64,000 nucleotides of DNA from Acidithiobacillus acidisediminis (GCF_023277115.1 NZ_JALQCS010000001.1:496001-560000); one strand, 5' to 3'. Numbered from the stretch's first letter, positions 27,106 to 35,354 are shown. Notes: generated by a model not told the origin, from the sequence alone. Translations and numbers: made by a program.

Positions 27106-27447
27106 CTAGCCATCAAGGCTATGGATGACCACATCCGGATCCTCCACCTCGACAATAAGTTGGTTGTAACGGTTATTAGTAAGCGTAACAAAAATTGCAT
27201 TATCGCCGTTGCACGAATCCCAAAAGCTTCGTTTTCCGTCGCAATAGTAGGTGCCTGCGGTAATCAAGTCGGGAATATAGGTGCCAGCGACACGCCATCC
27301 CTTTGAATCATGAGCGGCAGCAGAGTATTTGTGAACAGAAATGATCTCAGATAGCGGAATCTCCAAACGGCTCTTGAGAGACCAAAGCTTATGAAGGCCC
27401 ATCACCTCAAAAAGGACTGTGTCATTCTGAAGAGTGACGTGAACCAT
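27106..27447 (-). CDS. Hypothetical protein, possibly PH-like fold
   Basis: The 113-residue product is beta-strand rich with alternating hydrophobic residues, ending in a helix-like tail; the pattern (LQNDTVLFEVMG... LEIPLSEIISVHKY) recalls small bacterial pleckstrin-homology-like domains, but this is tentative. The ATG at 27447 has GGAGG seven bases upstream and is preferred over one ten codons earlier. It overlaps the end of the integrase remnant by 26 bases. Confidence 0.5.
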   Translation of the reverse strand: MVHVTLQNDTVLFEVMGLHKLWSLKSRLEIPLSEIISVHKYSAAAHDSKGWRVAGTYIPDLITAGTYYCDGKRSFWDSCNGDNAIFVTLTNNRYNQLIVEVEDPDVVIHSLDG

Positions 27448-28216
27448 TACAACACCTCCATACTGAAAATAACGCACAACGTATATTCAACTGCATGAGC
27501 TTTGCGGCATCCAGCTCGGCGACCAGATCTTCACTGCGCAAATGCGCGTAGCGATAGAGCATCTGCGCACTCTTATGCCCAGTAATCTGACGGACCTTGG
27601 CATCGGAGAGTCCCATCTCCACCAGGGTGCTGGTGGCCTCGTGGCGCAAATCATGGTAGCGCAAGCGGCCCTTGATACCCACTTCTTCCAGCACGTCCTG
27701 CCAGATCTTGTCGATGGTGTACGGCCACGCTGCCCATCCCTCCCCGGCTCTCCCGGAAAGACAAAACTGGTACCGTCACGCGGATAGGTTTCGATCGCCT
27801 CGCGCAGAATGTCCGTTGCACGCTGGGTCAGGGGAATCATACGGGTGTCGTTGTTTTTGGTATCCCGAAAGATTGCTGTACGCCGCACCAAATCCACGTC
27901 ACCTACCCGCAACGAGAGAATACGTGCCCAGTGCGGTGCGCAATACCTTGGCGCTGGTGTGGTCCCGGCGCTGTGAGCCGCCTTCCTTTTTGCTGGGGGT
28001 AACCTCTCGCAAATACCGATCCAGTGCAGCGGCAAGGGTCAGCTTCTGGGTCGGAGTACGACGGATGAAAACCCCGCGGACCATTTCGTCTTCCATCTGG
28101 CGTGCCCAGTCTTCGGCATCGCGCTTGGTGCGAAAGGTCTTGATCGTCGTCGGCCAGCCTTGTTTGCGCACCATGGCCTTCCAGGTGCCTGAAGGGGTTT
28201 TGACGATAGTAGGCAT
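27422..28216 (-). pseudogene. Degenerate tyrosine integrase
   Basis: Three frames together encode parts of a phage-type integrase. The first (from the ATG at 28216) gives the N-terminal arm-binding region with WKAMVRKQGWPTTIKTFRTK; the second gives LSLRVGDVDLVRR; the third gives the catalytic HDLRHEATSTL and GHKSAQMLYRYAH with the tyrosine nucleophile. The core-binding domain and the first catalytic Arg region are missing, so there is an internal deletion as well as a frameshift near 27740. It lies next to a tRNA-Phe fragment used as attachment site. It cannot make an active recombinase. Confidence 0.85.
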
Positions 28217-28233
28217 GACTATTCCTCGTGACC

Positions 28234-28260
28234 GTACCGGTACTGTACCGAATCGGTACC
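28234..28260 (-). promoter_or_regulatory. GTACCG repeat operator upstream of the integrase
   Basis: The palindrome GTACCGGTAC (28234-28243) is followed by GTACCG-AAT-CGGTAC (28245-28259), a perfect 6-bp dyad. The cluster starts 18 bases upstream of the integrase ATG and looks like a binding site for a repressor or excisionase. Confidence 0.5.
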
Positions 28261-28309
28261 GAATGACTGGAGGATTGTCAAGAGATATTTATTAACAACC
28301 TGATTTATA

Positions 28310-28355
28310 TGGTGCCCAGGGGCGGAATCGAACCACCGACACGAGGATTTTCAGT
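28310..28355 (-). repeat. 3' fragment of a tRNA-Phe gene (attachment site)
   Basis: Read on the minus strand, 46 bases match the 3' part of a bacterial tRNA-Phe from the anticodon loop (CTGAAAAT, anticodon GAA) through the T arm (GTTCGATTC) to the encoded CCA end. The 5' half of the tRNA is absent: beyond 28355 the sequence does not continue as tRNA. Such 3' fragments are the crossover cores of elements that integrate into tRNA genes; the integrase remnant lies on its 3' side. Confidence 0.8.
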
Positions 28356-28441
28356 GCGATTTAGACGGCGCAAATTCAAAGCCACAATCGCAAAATCAAC
28401 CCATTAAGCGCCAATCTGCCACCGCTTTAACCCATTCATCC

Positions 28442-28475
28442 GTGCCATTTGGCACAATTCTGTGCCCTCGGGCAC
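28442..28475. repeat. Paired 14-bp dyads between the att site and parB
   Basis: GTGCC-ATTT-GGCAC and GTGCC-CTCG-GGCAC are perfect inverted repeats separated by AATTCT; the inner arms also pair (GGCACA-ATTC-TGTGCC). They lie 49 bases beyond the 3' end of parB. They may act as terminator, partition site or recombination arm site. Confidence 0.45.
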
Positions 28476-28523
28476 CCACCAATCCCTGTGTCAATCGAAA
28501 TGCATTGTGCCATAAAACCAACG

Positions 28524-29744
28524 TCACGCCGGGTCGGTCCCGGGGTACTCCAATAGCAATTCCAGGGCAGCGAGAACATCTTCCTCAACAGGATCCGTGC
28601 CGCCCATGCCCGCCCGTTCAAACAGCCGCTCCACCAGGAGCAGCGGAATGGACACCCGGACCGTGTTGCGAACCGCAGGGGCCTGCCGTTCCGGTGTGCC
28701 ATCAGCATCGACCCGGCCGTCGTGAGAGTCCTCGCTTTGCGGATCTCCCGCATCATCGCCTTCGGCGGCGGAACTGCCATACCGGGAAGCTGCCACCATC
28801 GCGGGATGCTCCGTGCTGTCACCGTCTTTATCCCAGATCTTTTCTTCGCCGTTTCCCGGTGCGGTATGGCTCTGCGAATCCGCCATTGGTGGAACGTCTG
28901 CCATGCCCGGCGGCGGAACCGCTGTATCGCCTGCAGGTAGAGGAACCGCGACGGCCGTATTGCCGGTGAGGGTGGCAGGGTTGGGCCCCGGGCGCTGTTC
29001 CCTTTGCTCTATCGCATTCAGAAGCGCACGGCTGAAGGGCGCACCCTCCTGGATGGCTTCGGCCACGGCATCGATCCAATGGCTTTTTTCCGGGTCCCCC
29101 TGCCAGGACAGCAGGCGTTGCAATTCCAGTATTCCCAGGTCCTCCAGGGATACCCCTACCTGGATTGCCAGTTCGGACGCGGCGGGATCGGCCTTGGCGA
29201 GTATCCGGGACACCCAGGATCTGTCGCGTCCGATACGCCGCGCCAATTCCGCCTTACTGATCTGCAAGGTACCCAGGAGGGATTGCAGGGCGACGGCTAT
29301 GTCCGTATCCCGCATATCGGCACGGGCCAGATTCTCCACCAGCTGCATCTCCAGGCGATCCGCCGGATTCTCCGAGTGGGTGATGACGGCGGGGATGCGC
29401 TGGAGATCGTAATCCTTTCGGGCGCAGGGCTCCCCCCGGTCCCGGGCGATCATCGCGGCACGCCAGCGCCGCTCTCCGGCCACGATCCGATACTTTCCCT
29501 GCCCATTGGCCTCCACCGTAATGGGCTGGAGCACCCCGTGTTGCAGGATGCTGTCCGCCAGTTCCTCCAGACTCTGGCCGCCCTCTCCGGCCTCCAGACC
29601 GCGGCGGGGCTGGTTGGGGTCGGGCTCGATGTTGTCCAGGGACAGATACAGAGCCACCAGATTGGTGTTACTCCCGTCCGGAGCGGCTTGCAGAGCCGCA
29701 CGGGCGGCATCCAGATTGATACCTTTCAATAACGATTCTTTCAC
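28524..29744 (-). CDS. parB: ParB-type partition protein
   Basis: The 406-residue protein has an N-terminal ParB nuclease-like domain with DPNQPR (near residue 44) and GERRWRAAMIA (near residue 91), a central helix-turn-helix region (ELARRIGRDRSWVSRILAKA) and a long acidic, low-complexity linker before a C-terminal dimerisation-like segment. It resembles plasmid KorB/ParB proteins, which bind centromere or operator DNA and act with ParA. Its start overlaps the parA stop by four bases. It could also regulate transfer-gene promoters, as KorB does. Confidence 0.88.
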   Translation of the reverse strand: MKESLLKGINLDAARAALQAAPDGSNTNLVALYLSLDNIEPDPNQPRRGLEAGEGGQSLEELADSILQHGVLQPITVEANGQGKYRIVAGERRWRAAMIARDRGEPCARKDYDLQRIPAVITHSENPADRLEMQLVENLARADMRDTDIAVALQSLLGTLQISKAELARRIGRDRSWVSRILAKADPAASELAIQVGVSLEDLGILELQRLLSWQGDPEKSHWIDAVAEAIQEGAPFSRALLNAIEQREQRPGPNPATLTGNTAVAVPLPAGDTAVPPPGMADVPPMADSQSHTAPGNGEEKIWDKDGDSTEHPAMVAASRYGSSAAEGDDAGDPQSEDSHDGRVDADGTPERQAPAVRNTVRVSIPLLLVERLFERAGMGGTDPVEEDVLAALELLLEYPGTDPA

Positions 29745-30604
29745 GACATCACCTCGCCACGGCGGGCTTCCTGTTGCGCCAGTATTTCATCCGCGTTGTC
29801 CGGGGCATCGACTTCTACCCCTTGGGTTTGCGCCTCGTCTCCTTCGACGCCCTCCAACAAACCGTCGAAGGTCTGGTACCAAGCGTCCTGCTGCCCGGCA
29901 TCGCGGCACACTTCCCAATAGGGCTTCCCGAGTCGAAGGCCAGTACGCACATCTTCGCGTTCGTACAGATCGTCCGGCAGGACAAACTCCGGGAGCTGAT
30001 CGTGCAGGTTTTGCGCGATAGCCCGGTTCTTGGGGGAGTTGGCCTTGAGCCGGTTGATCAGCACCCGGAGTTCCAGCTTCGGGTTGACCGGGCGCACCTG
30101 CGTCAGGCCAAGCTGGATCATGGACGCCAGACCTTGTGTGCCCAGGGCATCCGGAGTGACCGGCACGACCAACCGGTCTGCCACCATCAACGGCGCCATC
30201 TGCCGTACCCCGGGTGCGGGGGGACAATCGACGACGACCACGTGATACGGGCCCTGACCGCTGTCCACGACGAGCAGCCGGCGCAAGGCCCGTATGGCGG
30301 GATCCAGATCATCGTCCACGGCATCCAGAGCCGCCGACGCCTGGAGGAAGTCGAACCCGAAGATGGGGGACACCTGTACGGGCACCTTACGATTCGGATA
30401 CCAGAGATCTAACGCGGTCCCCGCTTCGGTCTGGTGGCGATCCGCGTCTCCGGTCAACAAGAAGGTGCTGCTTCCCTGCTGGTCCAGATCGACCAGCAAG
30501 GTCCGAAAGCCCATGTTGTGGGCATGGATGGCCATATGTACGGCAAGCGTGGTCTTGCCCACGCCGCCCTTCTGGTTCGCAAAGACAACGCACTTCGGTT
30601 CCAT
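29741..30604 (-). CDS. parA: ParA-type partition ATPase
   Basis: The 287-residue protein starts with the deviant Walker A of ParA proteins (NQKGGVGKTTLAVHMA, residues 10-25) and has the A' motif LLVDLDQQGSSTFLL and the Walker B region VVVDCPPAP. It is a cytoplasmic ATPase that positions plasmid or element DNA together with ParB. No N-terminal helix-turn-helix is present, as in IncC/Ib-type ParA. AGGAG lies upstream of the ATG. Confidence 0.9.
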   Translation of the reverse strand: MEPKCVVFANQKGGVGKTTLAVHMAIHAHNMGFRTLLVDLDQQGSSTFLLTGDADRHQTEAGTALDLWYPNRKVPVQVSPIFGFDFLQASAALDAVDDDLDPAIRALRRLLVVDSGQGPYHVVVVDCPPAPGVRQMAPLMVADRLVVPVTPDALGTQGLASMIQLGLTQVRPVNPKLELRVLINRLKANSPKNRAIAQNLHDQLPEFVLPDDLYEREDVRTGLRLGKPYWEVCRDAGQQDAWYQTFDGLLEGVEGDEAQTQGVEVDAPDNADEILAQQEARRGEVMS

Positions 30605-30630
30605 GACAATCTCCTGTAGTGATCCAGACC

Positions 30631-30668
30631 GGTATAGCCAGCGCCCGTTGCGCCCTGTATCGCTAGCG
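30631..30668 (-). promoter_or_regulatory. Regulatory region upstream of parA
   Basis: On the plus strand the segment begins GGTATAGCCAGC, the same start as the four 30-bp elements before other transfer genes, but lacks their AAAAGGGGATA part. It ends in the palindrome CGCTAGCG (30661-30668). It sits 27 bases upstream of parA and may hold its promoter and a ParB/KorB site. Confidence 0.4.
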
Positions 30669-30680
30669 CAGATGATCTCG

Positions 30681-30959
30681 TCACCGCCGCAGAATCTCCT
30701 GCACGATGGCCGAGACGCTCACGCTGTCCGGCAGCTGCGCGACCTTGGCCGAAGCCTCCGGGGTGAGCGCGATGGCGAAGGGTTCGTAGGGCGGTTCCGG
30801 CACGGGGCGACTGGCCCGGCGCAGACCCATGCTGCGCAACTCCACCACCGAAAGCCGCACCAGTTCCTGGCTCACCCGCACCGCCCGGGCGTTGGCATCG
30901 TCTTGGTATTGCGGGGCGATGAGATCTCGCCGCAACCGGGGGATGATCCGGGACTTCAC
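30681..30959 (-). CDS. Small protein of the transfer operon
   Basis: A 92-residue basic product starts at a GTG that overlaps the trbI stop by four bases and has GGAGG six bases upstream. The last 25 residues (SVSVSAIVQEILRR) look like the helix end of a ribbon-helix-helix protein. No family can be named. It lies between the type IV secretion genes and parA. Confidence 0.55.
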   Translation of the reverse strand: MKSRIIPRLRRDLIAPQYQDDANARAVRVSQELVRLSVVELRSMGLRRASRPVPEPPYEPFAIALTPEASAKVAQLPDSVSVSAIVQEILRR

Positions 30960-32257
30960 CCGCCACCTCCTTGCGTATAAGGATTGGCTTCGGAAGGTTG
31001 GTCAGGAGCCTGGGGCGTCATCGCCACCGACCTGGTCCCCACCAGATTCACTCCGTGCCGATACGGTCCCGGGAACACCAGATCCTTCGTCACCACCACG
31101 TTGAAAGCGTATCCCGGCCGGATGGTGAGGGTCGGCGCGATATTGATGTATTTCTGGAACAACTGGGCCTCCGCCTGGCCGAAGGTCTGGGCGAGGGCCT
31201 GCTCCCCATTCTGCAAGGCTTCGTTCGCCGTAACGCCCGTCGTATTGGTGGAGGTGCTGGTCGGGCTCGCCTCGGCCATACCCACGTCGATCAGGGACAG
31301 AAGCAGGGCGTTCTTGAAGATCTCCCAGGTGTGGTTGTTCACCAGGTCCTTGAAGCCCGCATAGCCGCGCGGCGACGTGCCCGGCATGTTGGATAGCCGA
31401 ATGTAGGTGCCGTTGGGGAACTCGATACGAGTCCACTCCACGCCTACGCGGGTCTGGCCCATGACCGCCCCGGACCGGTAATAGCCGATCAGGCGACTGC
31501 CCGCGGGGATCAGCACGTAGGCCGCGTTCAGACTGTTGTAGACGGGATGGGCCACGACCGCCGTGACCTCGCCGGCAAGATCGGACTTGATGCCCGTCTC
31601 CAGGATGGCGGGTATCACGGCGCCCTGGAGCAGCTCCCAGGGGCTGACCTCACGCCGGTCCAGGTGGGAGCTGTACACCCCGCCCTGCGCCTGGTTCTTG
31701 CCCGTCATGAGCGCAATGGACTTTGCCAGGGTCAGTGCACCTTCCGGGTTCGCATCCGGCAAGGGCGAGGCGGCTGCCGACGCGGCGGCCGCAGCCACCA
31801 TGCCGGTGGGGTTCCCTCCCCAGGACGTTCCGGATCCCCCCGGCCCTCCCTGCCCACTCAGGGCCTCCATAAAGGCAGTCTCCTGCGGACTGGGTTGGCT
31901 GTTTCCGGGAGCCGTCGCCGGGGACGCCACGTACGCCTGAGCCTGCGACCGGGCGCTCGCCGTCGCGGCGGTCGCTGTACTGTTTACCGGAGCAGTCACG
32001 TCAGGCTTCGATTTGGGTAGCGCCCGCATATCCGGGGCCTTGTGTGGCTTCTCCTGCGCCGCGGAAGGCCCGGCTCCAAAACCATGGAGCTTGTCTATGG
32101 CAAGCAATCCTCCTCCACCTGCGGCCACCAGTGCCAGCACGGTTGCGGCCACGATCTTTTTGGATCTCAGGTGAGCGCCCAGGCTCCGTTTGTCCGGGAT
32201 CAGGGATCCCTTGACCTTTCCCGGGCCTTCGCCCAGGGGTATCCGATGGTCTGCCAC
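30956..32257 (-). CDS. trbI: VirB10/TrbI type IV secretion protein
   Basis: The 433-residue product has a short cytoplasmic N-terminus, one membrane helix (about residues 27-47, AATVLALVAAGGGGLLAID), a long Pro/Ala/Ser-rich periplasmic linker and the conserved VirB10 beta-barrel domain with VLIPAGSRLIGYYRS and the outer-membrane antenna region. It connects the inner and outer membrane parts of the channel. The start is GTG at 32257 with AAGGAGGGG upstream, eleven bases after trbG; the frame is open further but overlaps trbG. Confidence 0.9.
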   Translation of the reverse strand: MADHRIPLGEGPGKVKGSLIPDKRSLGAHLRSKKIVAATVLALVAAGGGGLLAIDKLHGFGAGPSAAQEKPHKAPDMRALPKSKPDVTAPVNSTATAATASARSQAQAYVASPATAPGNSQPSPQETAFMEALSGQGGPGGSGTSWGGNPTGMVAAAAASAAASPLPDANPEGALTLAKSIALMTGKNQAQGGVYSSHLDRREVSPWELLQGAVIPAILETGIKSDLAGEVTAVVAHPVYNSLNAAYVLIPAGSRLIGYYRSGAVMGQTRVGVEWTRIEFPNGTYIRLSNMPGTSPRGYAGFKDLVNNHTWEIFKNALLLSLIDVGMAEASPTSTSTNTTGVTANEALQNGEQALAQTFGQAEAQLFQKYINIAPTLTIRPGYAFNVVVTKDLVFPGPYRHGVNLVGTRSVAMTPQAPDQPSEANPYTQGGGG

Positions 32258-32268
32258 GGGTCCCCTCC

Positions 32269-33357
32269 TTAGTTGCGCTCGTGGGTGAGCCGGACCACCT
32301 TGCCGCTGCTGCCCTTGCCAGCCAGAAGCAGGATTTTGTGCGGCACTCCGTCCACGATGTAGTAACCGTCCCGGAACGTGGTGTTGACGATGGCGTTCTG
32401 TCCAGCCGCGTTTTCCGCCAGCACGGATGGTATGCCGCCGTGGCTGCCCTGACCCGGCCGGAACTGGATGAAGGTCTGCTTGCCGTCGTCGAAGACCCGC
32501 AAGGGCTCGATGGACCGGCAATCTCTATCGGAGAACCAGCCACCACCAGCGCAATGGATTTTCCAGTGGAAGTCCAGGTTGGCGGCATCGATGGTTGGCA
32601 GGACCGCCACGGTCTGACGCGAGACCTTCTGCGCGAAGGCCGCCTTGGCTGCGGCATCCTGCTTCCAGGTACGGACTATGGCGTCCGGGTAGTAGAAGCC
32701 GATCATGGGTGTGTAGCGCGTCTTGTCGCTGGTCACCTCGATGACGTAGTTCATGGCCTTGCCGGAGGGCGACGTACCCGTCACCACCAGATTGGCGTGC
32801 AGGCCCGCAAACCGGGGCGTGACCGCTAGTTCCGGTTGCTGGCCAGCCATGAGGGCCTCCACCTGCCAGTAGGCCGGCGACAATCCGACCGCCTTGGGAC
32901 CCGTCATACCGGAGCGAAAGACGATGACCGACGTATGCAGGGGTGCGGTCACCAGGGTCGGCAAGGACTGCCCGTAGGCGTACAGAACCTCGCCGTTGGT
33001 CCCGGCAATGGGCGGAAGGTTCTGCGTCTTGCCCGCCTCGTAGGCGGCGACCAAAGCCTTTTCCGCGGCTTTCCTGGACCGCTCCGAGATGCGGCCCTGC
33101 GGCGGCGTGGCGATGGCTTTTTCCCAGATTTCCGTGGAGGTCTCCTGGGTCGGCATGGCGGATCCATCCGTCCCCGTGGCCTGGGCGTTGGGTTGCCGCA
33201 CGGCGGGTACCGTATAGGAAGCCATGGGCGGCACCTTGCCCGGAATCCCGCCTGGATCCGGAGAGGCCGGACCGCCGGTGACGACACCGGCAATCGCTAC
33301 CCCGCCAATTCCAAAAGTGGCCGCGGCCACCGCCGCACGAAGCATGTATGAACGCAT
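32269..33357 (-). CDS. trbG: VirB9/TrbG type IV secretion protein
   Basis: The 362-residue protein has a signal peptide and the two VirB9 domains; the C-terminal one contains RVFDDGKQTFIQFRPG and YYIVDGVPHKILLLAG, typical of VirB9/TrbG. It forms the outer-membrane core complex with VirB10 and a VirB7-like lipoprotein. A central pair of cysteines (CAGGGWFSDRDC) may form a disulfide. It follows trbF by 12 bases. Confidence 0.9.
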   Translation of the reverse strand: MRSYMLRAAVAAATFGIGGVAIAGVVTGGPASPDPGGIPGKVPPMASYTVPAVRQPNAQATGTDGSAMPTQETSTEIWEKAIATPPQGRISERSRKAAEKALVAAYEAGKTQNLPPIAGTNGEVLYAYGQSLPTLVTAPLHTSVIVFRSGMTGPKAVGLSPAYWQVEALMAGQQPELAVTPRFAGLHANLVVTGTSPSGKAMNYVIEVTSDKTRYTPMIGFYYPDAIVRTWKQDAAAKAAFAQKVSRQTVAVLPTIDAANLDFHWKIHCAGGGWFSDRDCRSIEPLRVFDDGKQTFIQFRPGQGSHGGIPSVLAENAAGQNAIVNTTFRDGYYIVDGVPHKILLLAGKGSSGKVVRLTHERN

Positions 33358-33369
33358 GACGATCTCCTT

Positions 33370-34050
33370 TCAGGGAACCAGATTCCAGGTGAAGGACGTG
33401 AGATAGATGCCGAAGGGATCCACTTTGAGGACCGCGGGATTATCAGAGGGCGGCTGGATGCGGTAGGTGACGGTCCCCTCGTAGTCCTTTTGCCACGTGA
33501 TGGACCCGCCGGCTCCGTACTGCGTCTCGATCCACTGCACTTGCATCGTTCCGCCCTTGGCCTTGGGCGTGCCTACGGGCAGGACCGACGTGATCTCCAC
33601 GGTCCGTCCGCCCTCGTTGTTGGTGAAGTTGGAGTACGGGTTGTGCCGCTGGAAGTACGCAGTGAGCTGCTGGCTCTCCTTATTGCCCACGATGTGGTAA
33701 GTGGACTGATAAATCTGCTTCTCGGCGGCCACCACGGGTAGCCGTTCCCGCACGTCCCGCACCCAATGGGCGATGACGTGGCGCACGACGGGCAGATCGT
33801 AGGTGCCCGCCTGCACTTCCTGGGCGAGATGCACGGCCTGCCCCAGATGGTTGACTTCGACGACATAGGGCACGACATGCACCCGGCTGGCCTCGTACAC
33901 CATGCCCGCCCCGAACAGGGCGGCAATACCGATAGATCCGAGTGCAGCCATTCGCCAGTTCTTCGCCTGGGCGATGTAGTCGCCGTACCGTTCCAGCCAC
34001 TCCCGCCGCGCCACCAGGTAGTGTTCGGCGACTTCTTTCTGCTCTGCCAT
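33370..34050 (-). CDS. trbF: VirB8/TrbF type IV secretion protein
   Basis: The 226-residue inner-membrane protein has a cytoplasmic N-terminus, one helix (about residues 33-53) and a periplasmic VirB8 domain with PYVVEVNHLGQAVHL and an HNPYSNFTNNEGGRTVEI region. It nucleates assembly of the secretion channel. It is the first gene of the trbF-trbG-trbI unit and is preceded by one of the conserved 30-bp elements (44 bases upstream). Confidence 0.9.
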   Translation of the reverse strand: MAEQKEVAEHYLVARREWLERYGDYIAQAKNWRMAALGSIGIAALFGAGMVYEASRVHVVPYVVEVNHLGQAVHLAQEVQAGTYDLPVVRHVIAHWVRDVRERLPVVAAEKQIYQSTYHIVGNKESQQLTAYFQRHNPYSNFTNNEGGRTVEITSVLPVGTPKAKGGTMQVQWIETQYGAGGSITWQKDYEGTVTYRIQPPSDNPAVLKVDPFGIYLTSFTWNLVP

Positions 34051-34093
34051 AAAGGGCTCCCTTTTCCAAAAGCCAAAACCCGTTTCCTGCTCT

Positions 34094-34123
34094 GGTATAG
34101 CCAGCCAAAAAGGGGATAGGCAG
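34094..34123 (-). promoter_or_regulatory. Conserved 30-bp element, copy A (upstream of trbF)
   Basis: Plus-strand form starts GGTATAGCCAGCCAAAAAGG and ends GGATAGGCAG. It shares length and most positions with copies at 38808, 42640 and 44750, each upstream of a minus-strand transfer gene. Read with the genes it goes from a CTATCCCC block to a GCTATACC block, the latter a possible -10. Confidence 0.6.
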
Positions 34124-34249
34124 GGGATTGCGCCTGGCAGGGGCTACAGCCGGCATGGGTTCTGGGGACTGATCCGCTAGGTTCTATCTGTGGATAAGCC
34201 GACGAGAAAAGGGCGTCAAAGGATGACGAACACCCCACCCAATTTGCTT

Positions 34250-34621
34250 CTACACGGTATTATCGCCCGCGATCAGGACCTCAGCCGGAATACCAAGGAC
34301 GCGGTGCAGCCTACGGATCATGGGCAGGGTTAATGGGCGCTTGCGATTCAGGATCTCGTAAATCCGTTTACGCTTGCCGATGATTGGCTCCAGATCCTTG
34401 ACAGACAGGCCGATTTGCTCCATCCGAAACTTGATGGCCTCGATCGGATCCGGCATTCCCACGGGAAAATGCCTAGCTTCATAGGCGACCACGAGCGTGG
34501 ACAGGATATCCAGGCGATCCCATTCCGGAGTACCCGCCTCCGGGTCGGAGTCCATCAAAGCCAATATCTCCGTGAGGGTCGCCCGGTAATCTGCCTCGGT
34601 GTGAGTAGGGTGAATATCCAT
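34250..34621 (-). CDS. higA: HigA-type antitoxin
   Basis: The 123-residue protein ends in an XRE helix-turn-helix (MEQIGLSVKDLEPIIGKRKR...NRKRPLTLPMIRRLHRVLGIP), as in HigA antitoxins that are encoded after their toxin. It neutralises the HigB-type toxin encoded 15 bases upstream and usually represses the shared promoter. The start ATG is at 34621. Confidence 0.88.
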   Translation of the reverse strand: MDIHPTHTEADYRATLTEILALMDSDPEAGTPEWDRLDILSTLVVAYEARHFPVGMPDPIEAIKFRMEQIGLSVKDLEPIIGKRKRIYEILNRKRPLTLPMIRRLHRVLGIPAEVLIAGDNTV

Positions 34622-34636
34622 TTTGTCCTCCTGACC

Positions 34637-34939
34637 TCAAGCCAACTCAATGCGTTCCGCGTCGATTTTGTCGTATTCCTGATGCGTGCCCACAAACTTC
34701 ACGCAGACGATCTGCAGTCGGAAGGCAACCGAAACAACCAGCCGGTAGTCATTGCCTTTGATGTTAAAGACGACGCGGCGATTCTTCAGAATGCTGGTAC
34801 TCCTGTACTGCGCCATGATGTCAGACGGCTGCGTCCAGCTGGCGTTCCTGGCCTCGTCGAACCATGCTTTCAAGGGCTGCTCGGCATCGGGGCAGATCTC
34901 CCAAAAAGCTCGCAGCGTGGAGACAGCTATCACTCGCAT
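34637..34939 (-). CDS. higB: HigB-type mRNA interferase toxin
   Basis: The 100-residue product matches the HigB family: an N-terminal helix, the SWTQPSDIMAQYRSTSIL segment and the C-terminal beta core with NIKGNDYRLVVSV and KFVGTHQEYDKID. HigB toxins cut mRNA at the ribosome. The toxin-first order is typical of HigBA. A perfect palindrome lies 14 bases upstream of the start. The pair sits between two transfer-gene units and probably stabilises the element. Confidence 0.9.
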   Translation of the reverse strand: MRVIAVSTLRAFWEICPDAEQPLKAWFDEARNASWTQPSDIMAQYRSTSILKNRRVVFNIKGNDYRLVVSVAFRLQIVCVKFVGTHQEYDKIDAERIELA

Positions 34940-34952
34940 ACCGTTCAGGGTA

Positions 34953-34967
34953 GTCCCATTATGGGAC
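34953..34967 (-). promoter_or_regulatory. Operator palindrome of higBA
   Basis: GTCCCAT-T-ATGGGAC is a perfect 7-bp dyad with a one-base centre, placed just upstream of higB where HigA is expected to bind. A looser version (CCATGTTATGGG) lies about 70 bases further upstream. Confidence 0.65.
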
Positions 34968-35053
34968 CATCGCAGCCTGGGCCATTCTTCGGTGATGGCT
35001 GGTGTTTCCGCCGGGGGTCCGGCTCCATGTTATGGGATACCCGGAAAGAACAA

Positions 35054-35073
35054 GCCCCGCGCGTTGGCGGGGC
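35054..35073 (-). terminator. Terminator after the trbJ-trbL unit
   Basis: GCCCCGC and GCGGGGC form a perfect GC-rich 7-bp stem with a six-base loop; on the minus strand it is followed by TTGTTCTTT. It lies 30 bases beyond the small membrane protein gene at 35103 and would separate that unit from higBA. Confidence 0.65.
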
Positions 35074-35102
35074 CTTCTAAACTGCAGAGATCGCTTCAGC
35101 GG

Positions 35103-35354
35103 TCAGAGGTTACTGTTACGGCCCTGATGGTAGCCCTCGCTGCGTGCGCGGGCCATGTCGCTAGCACTGTATCCTTTGAATGCAAGACCACTAAAATCTG
35201 CCTTGTGGGGCACGAGCATGAAGTACAGAGCGCCCATCACAACCGGGCCGATCACGGTAAGGTACACCAAATCCGTCCCGATAAAGGGAATTGCCAGCGT
35301 GATTGGCGAAAACGCCATCGCCAGTATCCAGAAAATGAATATCTTGAGCTTCAC
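35103..35354 (-). CDS. Small membrane protein of the transfer cluster
   Basis: An 83-residue product with two hydrophobic segments (about residues 2-20 and 24-44) and a polar C-terminal tail. The GTG at 35354 is chosen because GGAGG lies seven bases upstream; an ATG 33 bases earlier is possible. It follows trbL and may be a TrbK-like or otherwise accessory protein, but no family is recognised. Confidence 0.55.
   Translation of the reverse strand: MKLKIFIFWILAMAFSPITLAIPFIGTDLVYLTVIGPVVMGALYFMLVPHKADFSGLAFKGYSASDMARARSEGYHQGRNSNL

Noticed and set aside
28310-28355. A complete tRNA-Phe gene.
   Set aside because: Only the part from the anticodon loop to CCA is present; the D arm and acceptor 5' strand are missing.
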